DNA of 32,991 nucleotides from an uncultured Pseudomonadota bacterium (GCA_902797315.1 CADBSM010000046.1:1-32991), one strand, 5' to 3'. Counted from the stretch's first letter, positions 17,045 to 25,441 are shown. Program-made: numbers and translations. Notes: a model not told the origin generated them from the sequence alone.

Positions 17045-17419
17045 ATGAAAAAAATAATAACCTTAGCTTTGTTTATTTTCTTGGCAGCCTGTCAAAAAAA
17101 TGTTCTTTTCCCGAGTGATAACGGAAAAACACTTTATTTAAAGCTTGGAGATATTTTCAGTATACAACTACCTGAAAATCCCTCTACAGGATATCAATGG
17201 CACTTAATTTTTAATCCTGAAAATCAAGCGATCTTATCTCAGAGAGCAGATCGTTATGCACATTCACAGACAGGACTGGTAGGTGCCTCGGGAGAACGCA
17301 ATTTTAGCTATCAAGCAACGGGAATCGGAAGAGTAGACATATATGCAACATATGCGCGACCATGGGATGAGAGCAGTTCAAGGCAACCCTCTATACAATA
17401 TACCATTGTTGTGCAATAA
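17045..17419 (+). CDS. Chagasin-like (I42) cysteine protease inhibitor lipoprotein
   Basis: The product resembles the chagasin/I42 family of cysteine-protease inhibitors. I start at ATG 17045, eight bases after AAGGAGG (17030-17036), giving 124 residues; an ATG at 17039 is too close to that site. Residues 1-16 are a lipoprotein signal, MKKIITLALFIFLAAC, with LAAC as lipobox and Cys16 lipidated. All three inhibitory loops can be seen: NPSTGYQW at 45-52, VGASGE at 79-84 and RPWD at 105-108. It ends five bases before the convergent gcrA stop and is divergent from aas. The target protease is unknown; the lipid anchor places it on the periplasmic side or at the outer membrane. Confidence 0.87.
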   Translation: MKKIITLALFIFLAACQKNVLFPSDNGKTLYLKLGDIFSIQLPENPSTGYQWHLIFNPENQAILSQRADRYAHSQTGLVGASGERNFSYQATGIGRVDIYATYARPWDESSSRQPSIQYTIVVQ

Positions 17420-17424
17420 AAAAG

Positions 17425-17880
17425 CTATTTCTCTTTTTTAAATGGTTTAACATAGGCAATGGCAGCGTGTTCGTCGCAGTACGTCTGTCCGGTACGAACT
17501 TTTTTGCCGCAAAAGCAGAAGTTTTCATCTTTTGGATCGCCGATAGGCCAGCGACAACTGTGGTTGTCAAGTTCATTTAATCTGAGACATTTTTTGCTTT
17601 CCGAAGAATTTTGTTTTTCTGAGGTTTTTTGTACTGCGCTTGTCGAAACATTTTTTTCTTTTGGTTCGATATCTTTTTTTAAGATTGTTTGTGTTTTTTT
17701 AGTAACTTTTTTTTCTTCTTTTTTCTTAATAGGGGAGGGACGTGCAGATAAGTTAAGGCGATGAACTTTCCCTACAACAGAATTTTTTGAAAGTCCAAGC
17801 TCTTTAGCAATTTCGTTGGTTGTCGCACCACCGAGCCACATACTTGTCAGTTTTTCGACCATTTCATCTGTCCATGCCAT
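17425..17880 (-). CDS. gcrA: GcrA cell cycle regulator
   Basis: GcrA is an alphaproteobacterial regulator that binds sigma70-RNA polymerase and, in Caulobacter, acts with GANTC methylation by CcrM. The 151-residue product has the hallmark N-terminus MAWTDEMVEKLTSMWLGG and a helix-turn-helix (about 18-42, EIAKELGLSKNSVVGKVHRL). A Lys/Ser-rich linker (about 52-100) leads to the C-terminal sigma-binding part with CRWPIGDP, FCFCGKKVRTG and YCDEHAAIAY. Start is ATG with GGAGA 7 bases upstream. It strongly supports the alphaproteobacterial assignment. No ccrM gene is in the window. Confidence 0.95.
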   Translation of the reverse strand: MAWTDEMVEKLTSMWLGGATTNEIAKELGLSKNSVVGKVHRLNLSARPSPIKKKEEKKVTKKTQTILKKDIEPKEKNVSTSAVQKTSEKQNSSESKKCLRLNELDNHSCRWPIGDPKDENFCFCGKKVRTGQTYCDEHAAIAYVKPFKKEK

Positions 17881-18015
17881 TTATTTTCTCCATTATTCGG
17901 TTTCAGATTGAGGACAATTTAATTGAATATCTTTGAGAAGTCTAGAACTAATTTTAAAAATATTGTGTTTTTTCGTTTTTAAGTGTATCATCTCAAAAAA
18001 ATAAAGGAAAAATGT

Positions 18016-19245
18016 ATGATAAAATATCTTTTGATCATATTAGGTGCTTTGTTGCTATCTTTTAAGACACAAGCTGAAGATTTCGCAAAATATTTTGATG
18101 TTGATTTAGATTCTCCAGTTCCAAATCTGGAAGCTTTATCAACAGAACTTCAAAACCTAAATGAGGTTTATGAGCCTCGTTATGTTGTTAGTTGGGATAT
18201 GGGGCCCGTTTTTGATAAAATATGGCGACAAGTCATTACAACTTATGGTACATCTGAAAAATATCTTAAAGCAGCTGGTGAAGATGAATTGGTGGAAATG
18301 ATCTCAGTTTTGCCTAAGGAATTTTATCCGTATATAGGTCCTTTTTTACACACATCTTACGGTATTTCTGAAAAAATTTTGAATATGCCGGGCATTAAGG
18401 AAACAAAAAACAAATTTCCGGACCGTATTGCACCTCAATTAGAAGGTATAGAAGATTTAGAGTTCTTATCTCCTTTTTTATACATTTTATTGATGCCTGA
18501 AATGTGGCCGGAAAATTATAAATCGATTGAAAAACCACAGAAGCGTTTTGCAAAGCTTCCAAATATTGATTACAATCCAAATTTTTATCGCAATTTGCTT
18601 AAAAATCTTCCAGATGGAGGCTATGGAGGAGCAAATGCTCGTGCAGAGTGGCCTGTCAGCGATCGCCTAAGAACATTAAAAATAACAAAAACATCGCCAT
18701 TAACATCGGCTGATATTAAATCTTTTACAAATACTTTAGATGGTGTGAGACAATTTGCTACGCACGAAAATCTGGTGCGTTTAATAAAAATAGAATCTTT
18801 ACTTGACTATTATGAAATGAAAAATGGTACGGCGCTCAACATTAACACATTAAAAGATGCCGTTAATCCGTGTCAAAGGCTTGCGTTGAAAATTAAATGG
18901 GCAGGACTTGAAAATGAATTTTCAAAAGCAATCGCACAAGAAGGTTTTAACCTGAAAGATTGGTCATATACGTGTGATAAAACAATCAAAGCTTATCGTG
19001 TTATCAATGTCTCAGATGCAAAATTTGCTGCTTTAAAGCAGTACAAAAAGGGAGTCTATAATTCTGAGCTTAATAAGTTGCCTGTAAAGCATAGAGAGCG
19101 CTTTCAAGCAACCATTGCAAGCTTGCTTGAAATGTATAAAACAAATGAAAATGATTTAACTGAAGTTTTAAAAAATGAAAGCATTTTGACAGAGCAAATT
19201 AGGCCTTTCGGTTCTATTTTTGTTACTTCTCCGCTTGATTATTAA
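18016..19245 (+). CDS. Exported protein of unknown function
   Basis: I do not recognise the family. ATG 18016 is chosen because AAGGA (18004-18008) lies seven bases upstream and because the protein then begins with a clean Sec signal peptide, MIKYLLIILGALLLSFKTQA, with cleavage likely after Ala20. The 409-residue product is then about 389 residues mature, mostly helical-looking, with two Cys in the last third that could pair (PCQRL and YTCDK). A short motif recurs, TYGTSEKYLK near residue 75 and SYGISEKILN near residue 115. It is divergent from gcrA and upstream of rpoZ with its own promoter, so it is probably a single-gene unit acting in the periplasm. Confidence 0.8.
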   Translation: MIKYLLIILGALLLSFKTQAEDFAKYFDVDLDSPVPNLEALSTELQNLNEVYEPRYVVSWDMGPVFDKIWRQVITTYGTSEKYLKAAGEDELVEMISVLPKEFYPYIGPFLHTSYGISEKILNMPGIKETKNKFPDRIAPQLEGIEDLEFLSPFLYILLMPEMWPENYKSIEKPQKRFAKLPNIDYNPNFYRNLLKNLPDGGYGGANARAEWPVSDRLRTLKITKTSPLTSADIKSFTNTLDGVRQFATHENLVRLIKIESLLDYYEMKNGTALNINTLKDAVNPCQRLALKIKWAGLENEFSKAIAQEGFNLKDWSYTCDKTIKAYRVINVSDAKFAALKQYKKGVYNSELNKLPVKHRERFQATIASLLEMYKTNENDLTEVLKNESILTEQIRPFGSIFVTSPLDY

Positions 19246-19261
19246 AAAGATAAAAAAAAAC

Positions 19262-19290
19262 TTGCTTTTTATTCTGAGAGTATGTATAAG
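19262..19290 (+). promoter_or_regulatory. Candidate rpoZ promoter
   Basis: TTGCTT (19262-19267), a 17-base spacer and TATAAG (19285-19290) form a plausible housekeeping promoter 40 bases before the rpoZ ATG and just after the stop of the exported-protein gene. Confidence 0.45.
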
Positions 19291-19329
19291 TGGAGACAAA
19301 TTTTAATTAACCAATGAGGAAAAATAAAG

Positions 19330-19809
19330 ATGGCACGCGTTACTGTAGAAGATTGTATTGAAAAAGTTCCTAATCGTTATGAGCTTTTGATGGTTGCTGC
19401 CCAACGCGCAAAAGATATTGAACAAGGTTCGCCTTTGAGAGTTGATCGTGATAACGATAAAAATTCTGTTGTTGCTTTGCGTGAAATTGCAGAAGATAAA
19501 GTCAGTATTGAAGATCTTCAAAAATCTTTAGTTTTGAATTTACAAAAATATGTTGAAGTTGAAGAACCTCAAGAAGAAGAAATTGAAATTATTGCTGCTG
19601 AAAAAGAGTTGGCTGATTTAGACGCTCAGTTTGATGCCAGTATGTTGCTTGATACAGATATAGATGACAATATGCAAATCAGAGATGAAACAACAGATTC
19701 ATTAGATGGCTTGGATGATGTTGATTTATCTGACGATTCGTTTGATGACGATTCGTTTGATGAAACAGCTGAAAATGATAGTTTTTCAGATGAAAATGAA
19801 GAATTTTAA
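19330..19809 (+). CDS. rpoZ: RNA polymerase omega subunit with long acidic tail
   Basis: Omega helps assemble RNA polymerase by clamping the beta' subunit and forms part of one ppGpp site. Residues 1-75 are the conserved domain: [28 protein letters not shown] and [11 protein letters not shown]. The protein is 159 residues against about 91 in E. coli. Residues 76-159 are an acidic tail in which I count 36 Asp or Glu and only two basic residues, including two adjacent DDSFD units. Alphaproteobacterial omegas often have extra C-terminal residues, but this is long and strongly acidic. Start is ATG with GAGGA about 9 bases upstream. rsh follows, but a hairpin terminator lies between. Confidence 0.92.
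   Translation: MARVTVEDCIEKVPNRYELLMVAAQRAKDIEQGSPLRVDRDNDKNSVVALREIAEDKVSIEDLQKSLVLNLQKYVEVEEPQEEEIEIIAAEKELADLDAQFDASMLLDTDIDDNMQIRDETTDSLDGLDDVDLSDDSFDDDSFDETAENDSFSDENEEF
19732..19761 (+). repeat. 15-bp tandem repeat in rpoZ tail
   Basis: Two perfect adjacent copies of GACGATTCGTTTGAT (19732-19746 and 19747-19761) encode DDSFD twice. The identity at silent positions points to a recent duplication that keeps the frame. Confidence 0.9.
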
Positions 19810-19837
19810 TTTTCCCTCAATCTTTTAGTCTTATCTT

Positions 19838-19871
19838 AAATAGCAGAAAATCAATTTTCTGCTATTTTTTT
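19838..19871 (+). terminator. Rho-independent terminator after rpoZ
   Basis: A perfect 13-bp stem (19838-19850 with 19855-19867) with TCAA loop is followed by a T-run ending at 19871. It lies 28 bases after the rpoZ stop and just before a new -10 box for rsh. Confidence 0.82.
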
Positions 19872-19884
19872 AAAAAAAATCTTG

Positions 19885-19890
19885 TATACT
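19885..19890 (+). promoter_or_regulatory. Candidate -10 box upstream of rsh
   Basis: TTGTATACT with core TATACT at 19885-19890 lies 19 bases before the rsh ATG, immediately after the rpoZ terminator. The -35 region overlaps the terminator T-run and is poor. If used, the leader would be only about 12 bases. Confidence 0.35.
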
Positions 19891-19909
19891 GGATAGTTGA
19901 GAGATAAAA

Positions 19910-22045
19910 ATGCTGAGACAATATGAACTTGTAGATCTTGTTAAATCTTATGATCCTGAGGCAGATGAAGATGCCTTAAACAGGGCATATGTCTTTGCAA
20001 TGAAAAAACATGCCGGACAATTTCGGACATCTGGGGATCCATATTATTCGCACCCTATTGAAGTCGCTGGTATTTTAACAAAATTTCGTTTAGATTCATC
20101 TTCTATTATAGCAGCCTTATTGCATGATACTGTTGAAGATACGGATACAACGGTCGAAGAAGTCCGCTCACTTTTTGGTGACCAAGTTGCTTCGCTGGTT
20201 GATGGTTTGACAAAGCTTGCCATGATTGAACAAAAATCAGGCAACAGTAAACAGGCAGAAAATTTTAGAAAATTATTACTTGCTATGTCAGATGATATTC
20301 GGGTTTTGCTGATTAAGTTAGCAGACAGACTTCATAATATGAGAACACTTTCCTATTGTCCTGTTGATAAAAGAGCTCGAATTGCCAAAGAAACTTTAGA
20401 TATATACGCCCCTTTAGCTGAACGCATCGGTATGCAAGAAGTTAAAGATGAACTTGAGGAAATTGCTTTTGCAGAACTTTATAAAGAAGCTCATGATTCA
20501 ATAGTGGCTCGTTTGAATTTTTTAAGAGAGCAAGGAAGCAATATCATTCCGAAGATTATTGAAACTTTAGAAAATGATATGCAGGAAAATGGGATTGAAG
20601 CAACAGTCACAGGGCGAGAAAAAACTCCATATTCTATTTGGCGAAAGATGCAATCTAAAAACGCATCTTTCGAGCAACTTTCAGACATTATGGCATTTCG
20701 TATTTGTGTCGATGATATTTCCTCTTGTTATCAAGCTTTAGGAGTTATACACAGCAAATATCACATGGTTCCGCGCCGTTTTAAGGATTATATTTCAACC
20801 CCAAAACCAAATGGCTACCAGTCGATACATACAGGGGTTATTGGTCCGGAAGATACGCGAATTGAAGTTCAAATCAGAACATATCAAATGCATGAAATTG
20901 CAGAAAAAGGTGTAGCGGCACATTGGGCTTATAAACAAGGTCAAAAGGCAGAAGGCCGTCATTTCAGATGGATTAGAGAATTGCTTGAAATTTTGGAGCA
21001 GGCGGATAATCCTGAAGAATTTTTAGAAAATACAAAACTTGAAATGTATAGCGACCAAGTGTTTTGCTTTACGCCTAAAGGTGATTTAATAGGGTTGCCG
21101 CGTGGATCGACACCGGTTGATTTTGCTTATGCTGTTCACTCGCGTGTTGGAGACACTTGTGTCGGGGCGAAAGTTAATGGCGAAATTACACCACTTCGTA
21201 CAGTTTTACAAAATGGTGATCAAGTTGAAATTTTAACCTCAAAGGCACAACATCCTTCTACAGAATGGGAGCGCTTTGTTATTACCGGCAAGGCAAAAGC
21301 GGCTATTAGAAGATATGTCCGAGCCACCCAGCGGGAGCAGTTTATAAGTCTGGGCAAAGAAATTTTAGAACGCCTATTTAAGGGAGAAAATTTAGAGTTT
21401 TCTGATCGTGTTCTCGTTAATGTTTTACAGCATTTTGAAGCAGAAACGATTGAAGATATATATGCTAAAGTCGGGGAAGGATTGGTGACAGGCTGGGATG
21501 TTTTGAAAATGGCATATCCTGCTTACAAACAATCAAAACTTGATAAAATGGTCAAATCAATCAAAGCCCCGCTTTTCCGCAGAAAAAAGAAAAACAACCC
21601 CATCAAAATTAAAGGTTTAATCGACAATATGGCCGTTAACTTCGGTAAATGCTGTCATCCTTTACCGGGGGATAGAATTGTTGGTATTGTGACAACAGGC
21701 AAGGGTGTTACCGTTCACAAAATTGGCTGTAAAACACTTTCAAAATTTGCTTCAGAGCCTGAAAGATGGCTTGATATTGACTGGGGCGATGATGCTGAAA
21801 ATGAGTTTCATACAGCACGAATTAAAGTGATGCTTTTAAATGAACCAGGAGCTTTGGGTGATTTATCTAATCTTATTGCCAAAGAAGGTGCGAACATTTC
21901 AAACTTGAATATTGTCAATCGGCTATTAAGTTATTTTGAGTTGTTAATTGATATCGATGTGAAAGATGTCGAACACCTTAATCAAATTATTGCAAACTTA
22001 AAGTCTTCTAAAGTTGTTCGATCTATCTCTCGCGCCGCAGAATAA
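19910..22045 (+). CDS. rsh: Bifunctional (p)ppGpp synthetase/hydrolase (Rsh/SpoT)
   Basis: This enzyme makes and degrades the alarmone (p)ppGpp. The 711-residue product has all parts of the long RelA/SpoT family. The HD hydrolase domain looks intact: HPIEVAGIL near residue 46, LLHDTVEDT near 68 and LADRLHNMRTL near 142. The synthetase domain has RRFKDYISTPKPNGYQSIHT, where RFKD is the form found in bifunctional enzymes, then EVQIRTYQMHEIAE. The TGS domain (VFCFTPKGDLIGLPRGSTPVD) follows near 380, then the zinc-finger-like segment FGKCCHPLPGD and a C-terminal ACT domain. It is probably the only alarmone enzyme of its type here, as is usual in alphaproteobacteria, but other loci are not visible. 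Confidence 0.95.
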   Translation: MLRQYELVDLVKSYDPEADEDALNRAYVFAMKKHAGQFRTSGDPYYSHPIEVAGILTKFRLDSSSIIAALLHDTVEDTDTTVEEVRSLFGDQVASLVDGLTKLAMIEQKSGNSKQAENFRKLLLAMSDDIRVLLIKLADRLHNMRTLSYCPVDKRARIAKETLDIYAPLAERIGMQEVKDELEEIAFAELYKEAHDSIVARLNFLREQGSNIIPKIIETLENDMQENGIEATVTGREKTPYSIWRKMQSKNASFEQLSDIMAFRICVDDISSCYQALGVIHSKYHMVPRRFKDYISTPKPNGYQSIHTGVIGPEDTRIEVQIRTYQMHEIAEKGVAAHWAYKQGQKAEGRHFRWIRELLEILEQADNPEEFLENTKLEMYSDQVFCFTPKGDLIGLPRGSTPVDFAYAVHSRVGDTCVGAKVNGEITPLRTVLQNGDQVEILTSKAQHPSTEWERFVITGKAKAAIRRYVRATQREQFISLGKEILERLFKGENLEFSDRVLVNVLQHFEAETIEDIYAKVGEGLVTGWDVLKMAYPAYKQSKLDKMVKSIKAPLFRRKKKNNPIKIKGLIDNMAVNFGKCCHPLPGDRIVGIVTTGKGVTVHKIGCKTLSKFASEPERWLDIDWGDDAENEFHTARIKVMLLNEPGALGDLSNLIAKEGANISNLNIVNRLLSYFELLIDIDVKDVEHLNQIIANLKSSKVVRSISRAAE

Positions 22046-22060
22046 CCGAAAGCTCAAAAA

Positions 22061-22528
22061 GTGAAAAATATTTTCAAAGGCGTGGTTCAACGTTTGTTTC
22101 AGCATCTGTCGAAACTTCAAAAAAGCCCATATGCTATTGCGGCAGGTTTTGCTTGCGGAGCAGCTATTTCAATGACCCCGCTTGTTGGTTTTCATATGAT
22201 TCTTGGCGTATGCTCAAGCTTTTTAATACGAGCCAGTACAACAGCATCTTTAATAGGAACAATTGTTGGAAATCCTTGGACATTTGCAGTTATTTGGCCT
22301 TTGAGTTTTGAAACAGGCCGAAAAATTTTGGGCATTGAAGAAACAAAGTCAATCGATTTTGCAGTTTTTTTTGAAAATTTTAAGGTCGCTATCTTAAATT
22401 TAAATTTTAATCTTTTAAAAAATGACCTTTCTCCAATTTTAAAACCTATGCTTGTTGGATGTATACCTTATTATATTATTGTATGGATTGGAAGTTATTG
22501 TTTTATTAGGTATTTGATAAAAAAATAG
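22061..22528 (+). CDS. DUF2062 membrane protein
   Basis: The 155-residue product belongs to the DUF2062 family, small membrane proteins of unknown function often found near rsh in alphaproteobacteria. Typical residues are AAGFACGAAISMTPLVGFHM (about 28-47) and IGTIVGNPWTFAVIWPLSFE (about 66-85), with a further membrane segment near the C-terminus (CIPYYIIVWIGSYCFI). The start is GTG 22061, 15 bases after the rsh stop, and I see no good Shine-Dalgarno sequence, so coupling to rsh is likely. It faces dnaK across a shared hairpin. Confidence 0.85.
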   Translation: MKNIFKGVVQRLFQHLSKLQKSPYAIAAGFACGAAISMTPLVGFHMILGVCSSFLIRASTTASLIGTIVGNPWTFAVIWPLSFETGRKILGIEETKSIDFAVFFENFKVAILNLNFNLLKNDLSPILKPMLVGCIPYYIIVWIGSYCFIRYLIKK

Positions 22529-22543
22529 TCTGTCAAACAAAAA

Positions 22544-22575
22544 AAGATATCTTCTTGAAACCAAGAAGATATCTT
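22544..22575 (-). terminator. dnaK terminator
   Basis: A perfect 14-bp stem (22544-22557 with 22562-22575) has a four-base loop. Read on the minus strand it is followed by TTTTTGTTTG, so it acts mainly for dnaK, which stops at 22604. On the plus strand there is no T-run after it, though it lies 15 bases after the DUF2062 stop. Confidence 0.8.
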
Positions 22576-22603
22576 AAAAACGTTCAAAATTTGTAAAATG
22601 ATT

Positions 22604-24514
22604 TTACTTAACCTCTTCAAAGTCTGCATCAACAACTTTTTCATCTTTTGGTTGTTCTGAAGAGCCTTGAGAAGCACCTTGCTCTTGACCTTGTTGGCCA
22701 GAAGCAGCCCCTTGAGCTTTATACATAGCTTCACCGAGTTTGAGCGAGGCCTGCATCAAAGCATCGCTTTTTTCTTTGATGGCAGCAGTGTCAGTGCCTT
22801 CAAGGGCTGTTTTAACAGCTTGAACAGCTTCTTCAATAGCTGTTTTATCAGTAGCTGAAATCTTGTCACTATTTTCTTTTAGAGTTTTTTCTGTTGAATG
22901 AACGAGAGCTTCAGCTTGATTTCTGGTTTCAACTTCTTCTTTTTTCTTTTTATCAGCTTCAGCATTAGCTTCAGCATCTTTAACCATTTTTTCAATATCA
23001 GCATCTGATAGACCGCCTGAAGCCTGAATGCGAATGGCTTGTTCTTTGTTTGTTGCTTTGTCTTTAGCTGAAACGTTAACAATACCGTTAGCATCAATAT
23101 CAAAGGTGACTTCAATTTGAGGCATACCACGTGGAGCAGGCGGTATACCGACCAAATCAAATTGGCCGAGCAACTTGTTGTGAGCTGCAATCTCACGTTC
23201 GCCTTGGAAGACTCGAATTGTTACAGCTGTCTGTCCATCTTCAGCTGTTGAAAAGACTTGAGATTTGCGTGTCGGAATTGTTGTGTTTCGGTCAATAAGA
23301 CGTGTAAAGACACCACCTAATGTTTCAATACCGAGAGAAAGCGGGGTCACATCAAGCAGCAAAACATCTTTAACATCACCCATCAAAACACCGCCCTGAA
23401 TGGCAGCGCCGACGGCCACAACTTCATCAGGGTTAACACCCTTGTGTGGCTCTTTGCCGAAAATTTCTTTAACTTTTTCTTGAACTTTAGGCATACGAGT
23501 CATACCGCCGACCAAAATAACTTCGCTAATTTCATTAGCCGAAAGACCAGCATCTTTTAAGGCTTTTTGACAAGGAGCTACTGTGCGGTCAATTAAATCA
23601 TCAACCAAAGCTTCAAGCTTTGCACGCGTTAATTTGATATTTAAGTGTTTCGGACCTGTTGCATCGGCCGTAATAAACGGCAAGTTGACATCTGTCTGTG
23701 TGGCAGATGAAAGTTCAATTTTAGCTTTTTCAGCAGCTTCTTTCAAACGTTGCAGAGCTAATCTGTCATTTTTCAAATCAATACCTGATTCTTTTTTAAA
23801 CTCTTCAGCCAAGAAGTTGACAATGCGTTGGTCAAAGTCTTCACCGCCTAAGAATGTATCGCCGTTGGTTGATTTCACTTCAAAGACACCGTCACCGATT
23901 TCCAAAATAGAAATATCGAATGTACCGCCGCCAAGGTCATAAACGGCAATTGTGCCTGAGGCTTTTTTATCCATGCCATAGGCAAGGGCAGCAGCAGTCG
24001 GTTCATTGATAATACGCAAGACATCAAGTCCGGCAATTTTGCCGGCATCTTTAGTTGCCTGACGCTGAGAGTCATTGAAATATGCCGGAACAGTAATCAC
24101 AGCTTTTTCAATCTTCTCTCCTAAATAAGCTTCGGCATATTCTTTAATTTTTTGCAAAACAATAGCTGAAATTTGAGAAGGAGCATATTTTTGACCTTTA
24201 ACTTCAACCCAAGCATCACCGTTGTCTCCTGAAACAATCTTAAAAGGAGCCGTTGATTTGTCTTTTTGTACTTCGGCAGAATCATATCTGCGACCAATCA
24301 AACGTTTGATCGCAAAGAGTGTGTTTTCGGGGTTGGTAACTGCTTGGCGCTTAGCAGCCGCACCGACCAAACGCTCGTTGTCTGTAAATGCAACCATAGA
24401 AGGTGTTGTGCGTGCACCTTCAGAGTTTTCCAAAACCTTAGCATCTTTGCCTTCCATAACGGCAAAGCATGAGTTTGTTGTACCAAGGTCAATACCAATA
24501 ACTTTATTGCTCAT
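22604..24514 (-). CDS. dnaK: Chaperone DnaK (Hsp70)
   Basis: DnaK is the ATP-driven Hsp70 chaperone. The 636-residue product has [17 protein letters not shown] at residues 6-22, [13 protein letters not shown] and [13 protein letters not shown] in the ATPase domain, the substrate-binding domain with [13 protein letters not shown], and a Gln/Gly/Ser-rich linker before the end [10 protein letters not shown]. An AAGGA Shine-Dalgarno site precedes ATG 24514. The usual partner dnaJ does not follow; instead the gene ends at its own terminator and faces DUF2062. A candidate heat-shock promoter lies just upstream. The gene is visibly more G+C-rich than its neighbours, as is common for highly expressed genes. 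Confidence 0.98.
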   Translation of the reverse strand: MSNKVIGIDLGTTNSCFAVMEGKDAKVLENSEGARTTPSMVAFTDNERLVGAAAKRQAVTNPENTLFAIKRLIGRRYDSAEVQKDKSTAPFKIVSGDNGDAWVEVKGQKYAPSQISAIVLQKIKEYAEAYLGEKIEKAVITVPAYFNDSQRQATKDAGKIAGLDVLRIINEPTAAALAYGMDKKASGTIAVYDLGGGTFDISILEIGDGVFEVKSTNGDTFLGGEDFDQRIVNFLAEEFKKESGIDLKNDRLALQRLKEAAEKAKIELSSATQTDVNLPFITADATGPKHLNIKLTRAKLEALVDDLIDRTVAPCQKALKDAGLSANEISEVILVGGMTRMPKVQEKVKEIFGKEPHKGVNPDEVVAVGAAIQGGVLMGDVKDVLLLDVTPLSLGIETLGGVFTRLIDRNTTIPTRKSQVFSTAEDGQTAVTIRVFQGEREIAAHNKLLGQFDLVGIPPAPRGMPQIEVTFDIDANGIVNVSAKDKATNKEQAIRIQASGGLSDADIEKMVKDAEANAEADKKKKEEVETRNQAEALVHSTEKTLKENSDKISATDKTAIEEAVQAVKTALEGTDTAAIKEKSDALMQASLKLGEAMYKAQGAASGQQGQEQGASQGSSEQPKDEKVVDADFEEVK

Positions 24515-24556
24515 TTGTTTAATCCTTTATGTTAAAATCTTTTTTTCTAAAAACTT

Positions 24557-24585
24557 ATATAGGTAACGTTTTTATTAAGAGCAAG
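24557..24585 (-). promoter_or_regulatory. Candidate RpoH/sigma70 promoter of dnaK
   Basis: On the minus strand CTTG (24585-24582) is followed after 18 bases by CCTATAT (24563-24557), close to the RpoH-type pattern known in alphaproteobacteria. The same bases also read TTGCTC, 17 bases, TATATA, a housekeeping-type promoter. Transcription would begin near 24550, giving a leader of about 35 bases. Confidence 0.55.
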
Positions 24586-24708
24586 GGGCAAAATAATTTT
24601 TTTGGTATTTTTTGTTCTTTAACCAATGATTATCTTGTTTTAAGGGTTTAAGAAAATATATCGGAAGAGGAAACGATTGAAATAACATTTATTTTAAGGA
24701 GAAAAACA

Positions 24709-24828
24709 ATGGCTTGTAAATGTCCATCTGGAAAATCATCTGTTTCTAAAAGTTCGAGCTTGAAAGCAGAAGATGAAAAATCTTCTTCCAAAAAAGAAAG
24801 CGAATCGAGCTCATCTAGCAGAAAATAG
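24709..24828 (+). CDS. Ser/Lys-rich 39-residue mini-protein
   Basis: A small open frame of 39 codons with strong expression signals: AAGGAG at 24696-24701 lies seven bases before ATG 24709, and a strong terminator begins 13 bases after the stop. The product starts MACKCPSGKSS, with a CKC pair that could bind metal or be oxidised, then is almost only Ser, Lys, Glu and Asp, ending in a run of five Ser and RK. I know no family for it. It is divergent from dnaK, and its frame does not extend upstream. Base composition matches its AT-rich surroundings. Confidence 0.65.
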   Translation: MACKCPSGKSSVSKSSSLKAEDEKSSSKKESESSSSSRK

Positions 24829-24841
24829 ATGAATAAAAGAT

Positions 24842-24875
24842 AAAAAAATCCTCGGGGTAAACCGAGGATTTTTTT
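24842..24875. terminator. Bidirectional Rho-independent terminator
   Basis: A perfect 14-bp stem (24842-24855 with 24862-24875), A7 on one side and T7 on the other, encloses a GGTAAA loop. It ends both the 39-codon gene on the plus strand and the membrane-protein gene whose stop begins at 24876 on the minus strand. Confidence 0.92.
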
Positions 24876-25199
24876 CTACCACTTGTGAAGAGCTCTGGAC
24901 GCCTCAGTGTAGGCAATGCCCCACTGTTTGTACTCGTCAGAAAGTTCTTCAAAATCGGACATCTTGTGACCGATGTAGTTGACGATCCAGCTCAGATCTT
25001 CAGGGGTATAAGCCTGAAAATCTCGCTTCAAAAAGCGTTTGATGTCCTCATCCTGGGGAATTTCACGCCCGGACGGGAGCGTCAGAGACGTCTTTTGCAT
25101 TTGTGCAAAAGCCTGCCTTGCTTCTTTGAAGCGGTTGATCTTCTCAATCTTGGCGCGGACGAAACCCAGCACCATAAGACCGCCAATCACAACGGCCAT
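24876..25199 (-). CDS. Small membrane-anchored protein of unknown function
   Basis: ATG 25199-25197 is chosen because AAGGAG (25213-25208) lies eight bases upstream; an in-frame ATG at 25223 has no such site. The 107-residue product has one N-terminal membrane segment (MAVVIGGLMVLGFV), a basic stretch, and a soluble part with SGREIPQDEDIKRFLKRDF and DLSWIVNYIGHKM. I do not recognise the family. The coding style differs from neighbours: many ATC, AAC, TAC, CTG and AAG codons, and 149 G or C in the 300 bases 24901-25200, against about 30 per cent in sampled neighbouring lines. This could mean high expression or transfer from another genome. Confidence 0.75.
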   Translation of the reverse strand: MAVVIGGLMVLGFVRAKIEKINRFKEARQAFAQMQKTSLTLPSGREIPQDEDIKRFLKRDFQAYTPEDLSWIVNYIGHKMSDFEELSDEYKQWGIAYTEASRALHKW

Positions 25200-25441
25200 A
25201 ATAATTACTCCTTCAAGTGTCATAAATAATTTTTTTTATGGTTTAACTTTTTTATCCTTTCGACGCCGAAACAATAACAGTATCGACGACATGATTATAA
25301 TCCATAACATTTGATAATAATTTTAATACACCTTCAGTTTATACGATTTTGTCAAAATTGCAAGCAAAAAATTTGTTTTTTTTCAATTTTAAATTGGATT
25401 TTAGCAAAATTATAGGTTATATTGTGATTTGAAAGGTTGGT

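Noticed and set aside
17420-17424. A terminator between the chagasin-like gene and gcrA
   Set aside because: Only a weak AAAAAG/CTTTTT pairing is present and the gap is five bases.
23583-23942. A 119-codon open frame on the plus strand opposite dnaK
   Set aside because: Long antisense frames are common opposite conserved genes such as dnaK; no Shine-Dalgarno sequence or domain supports it.
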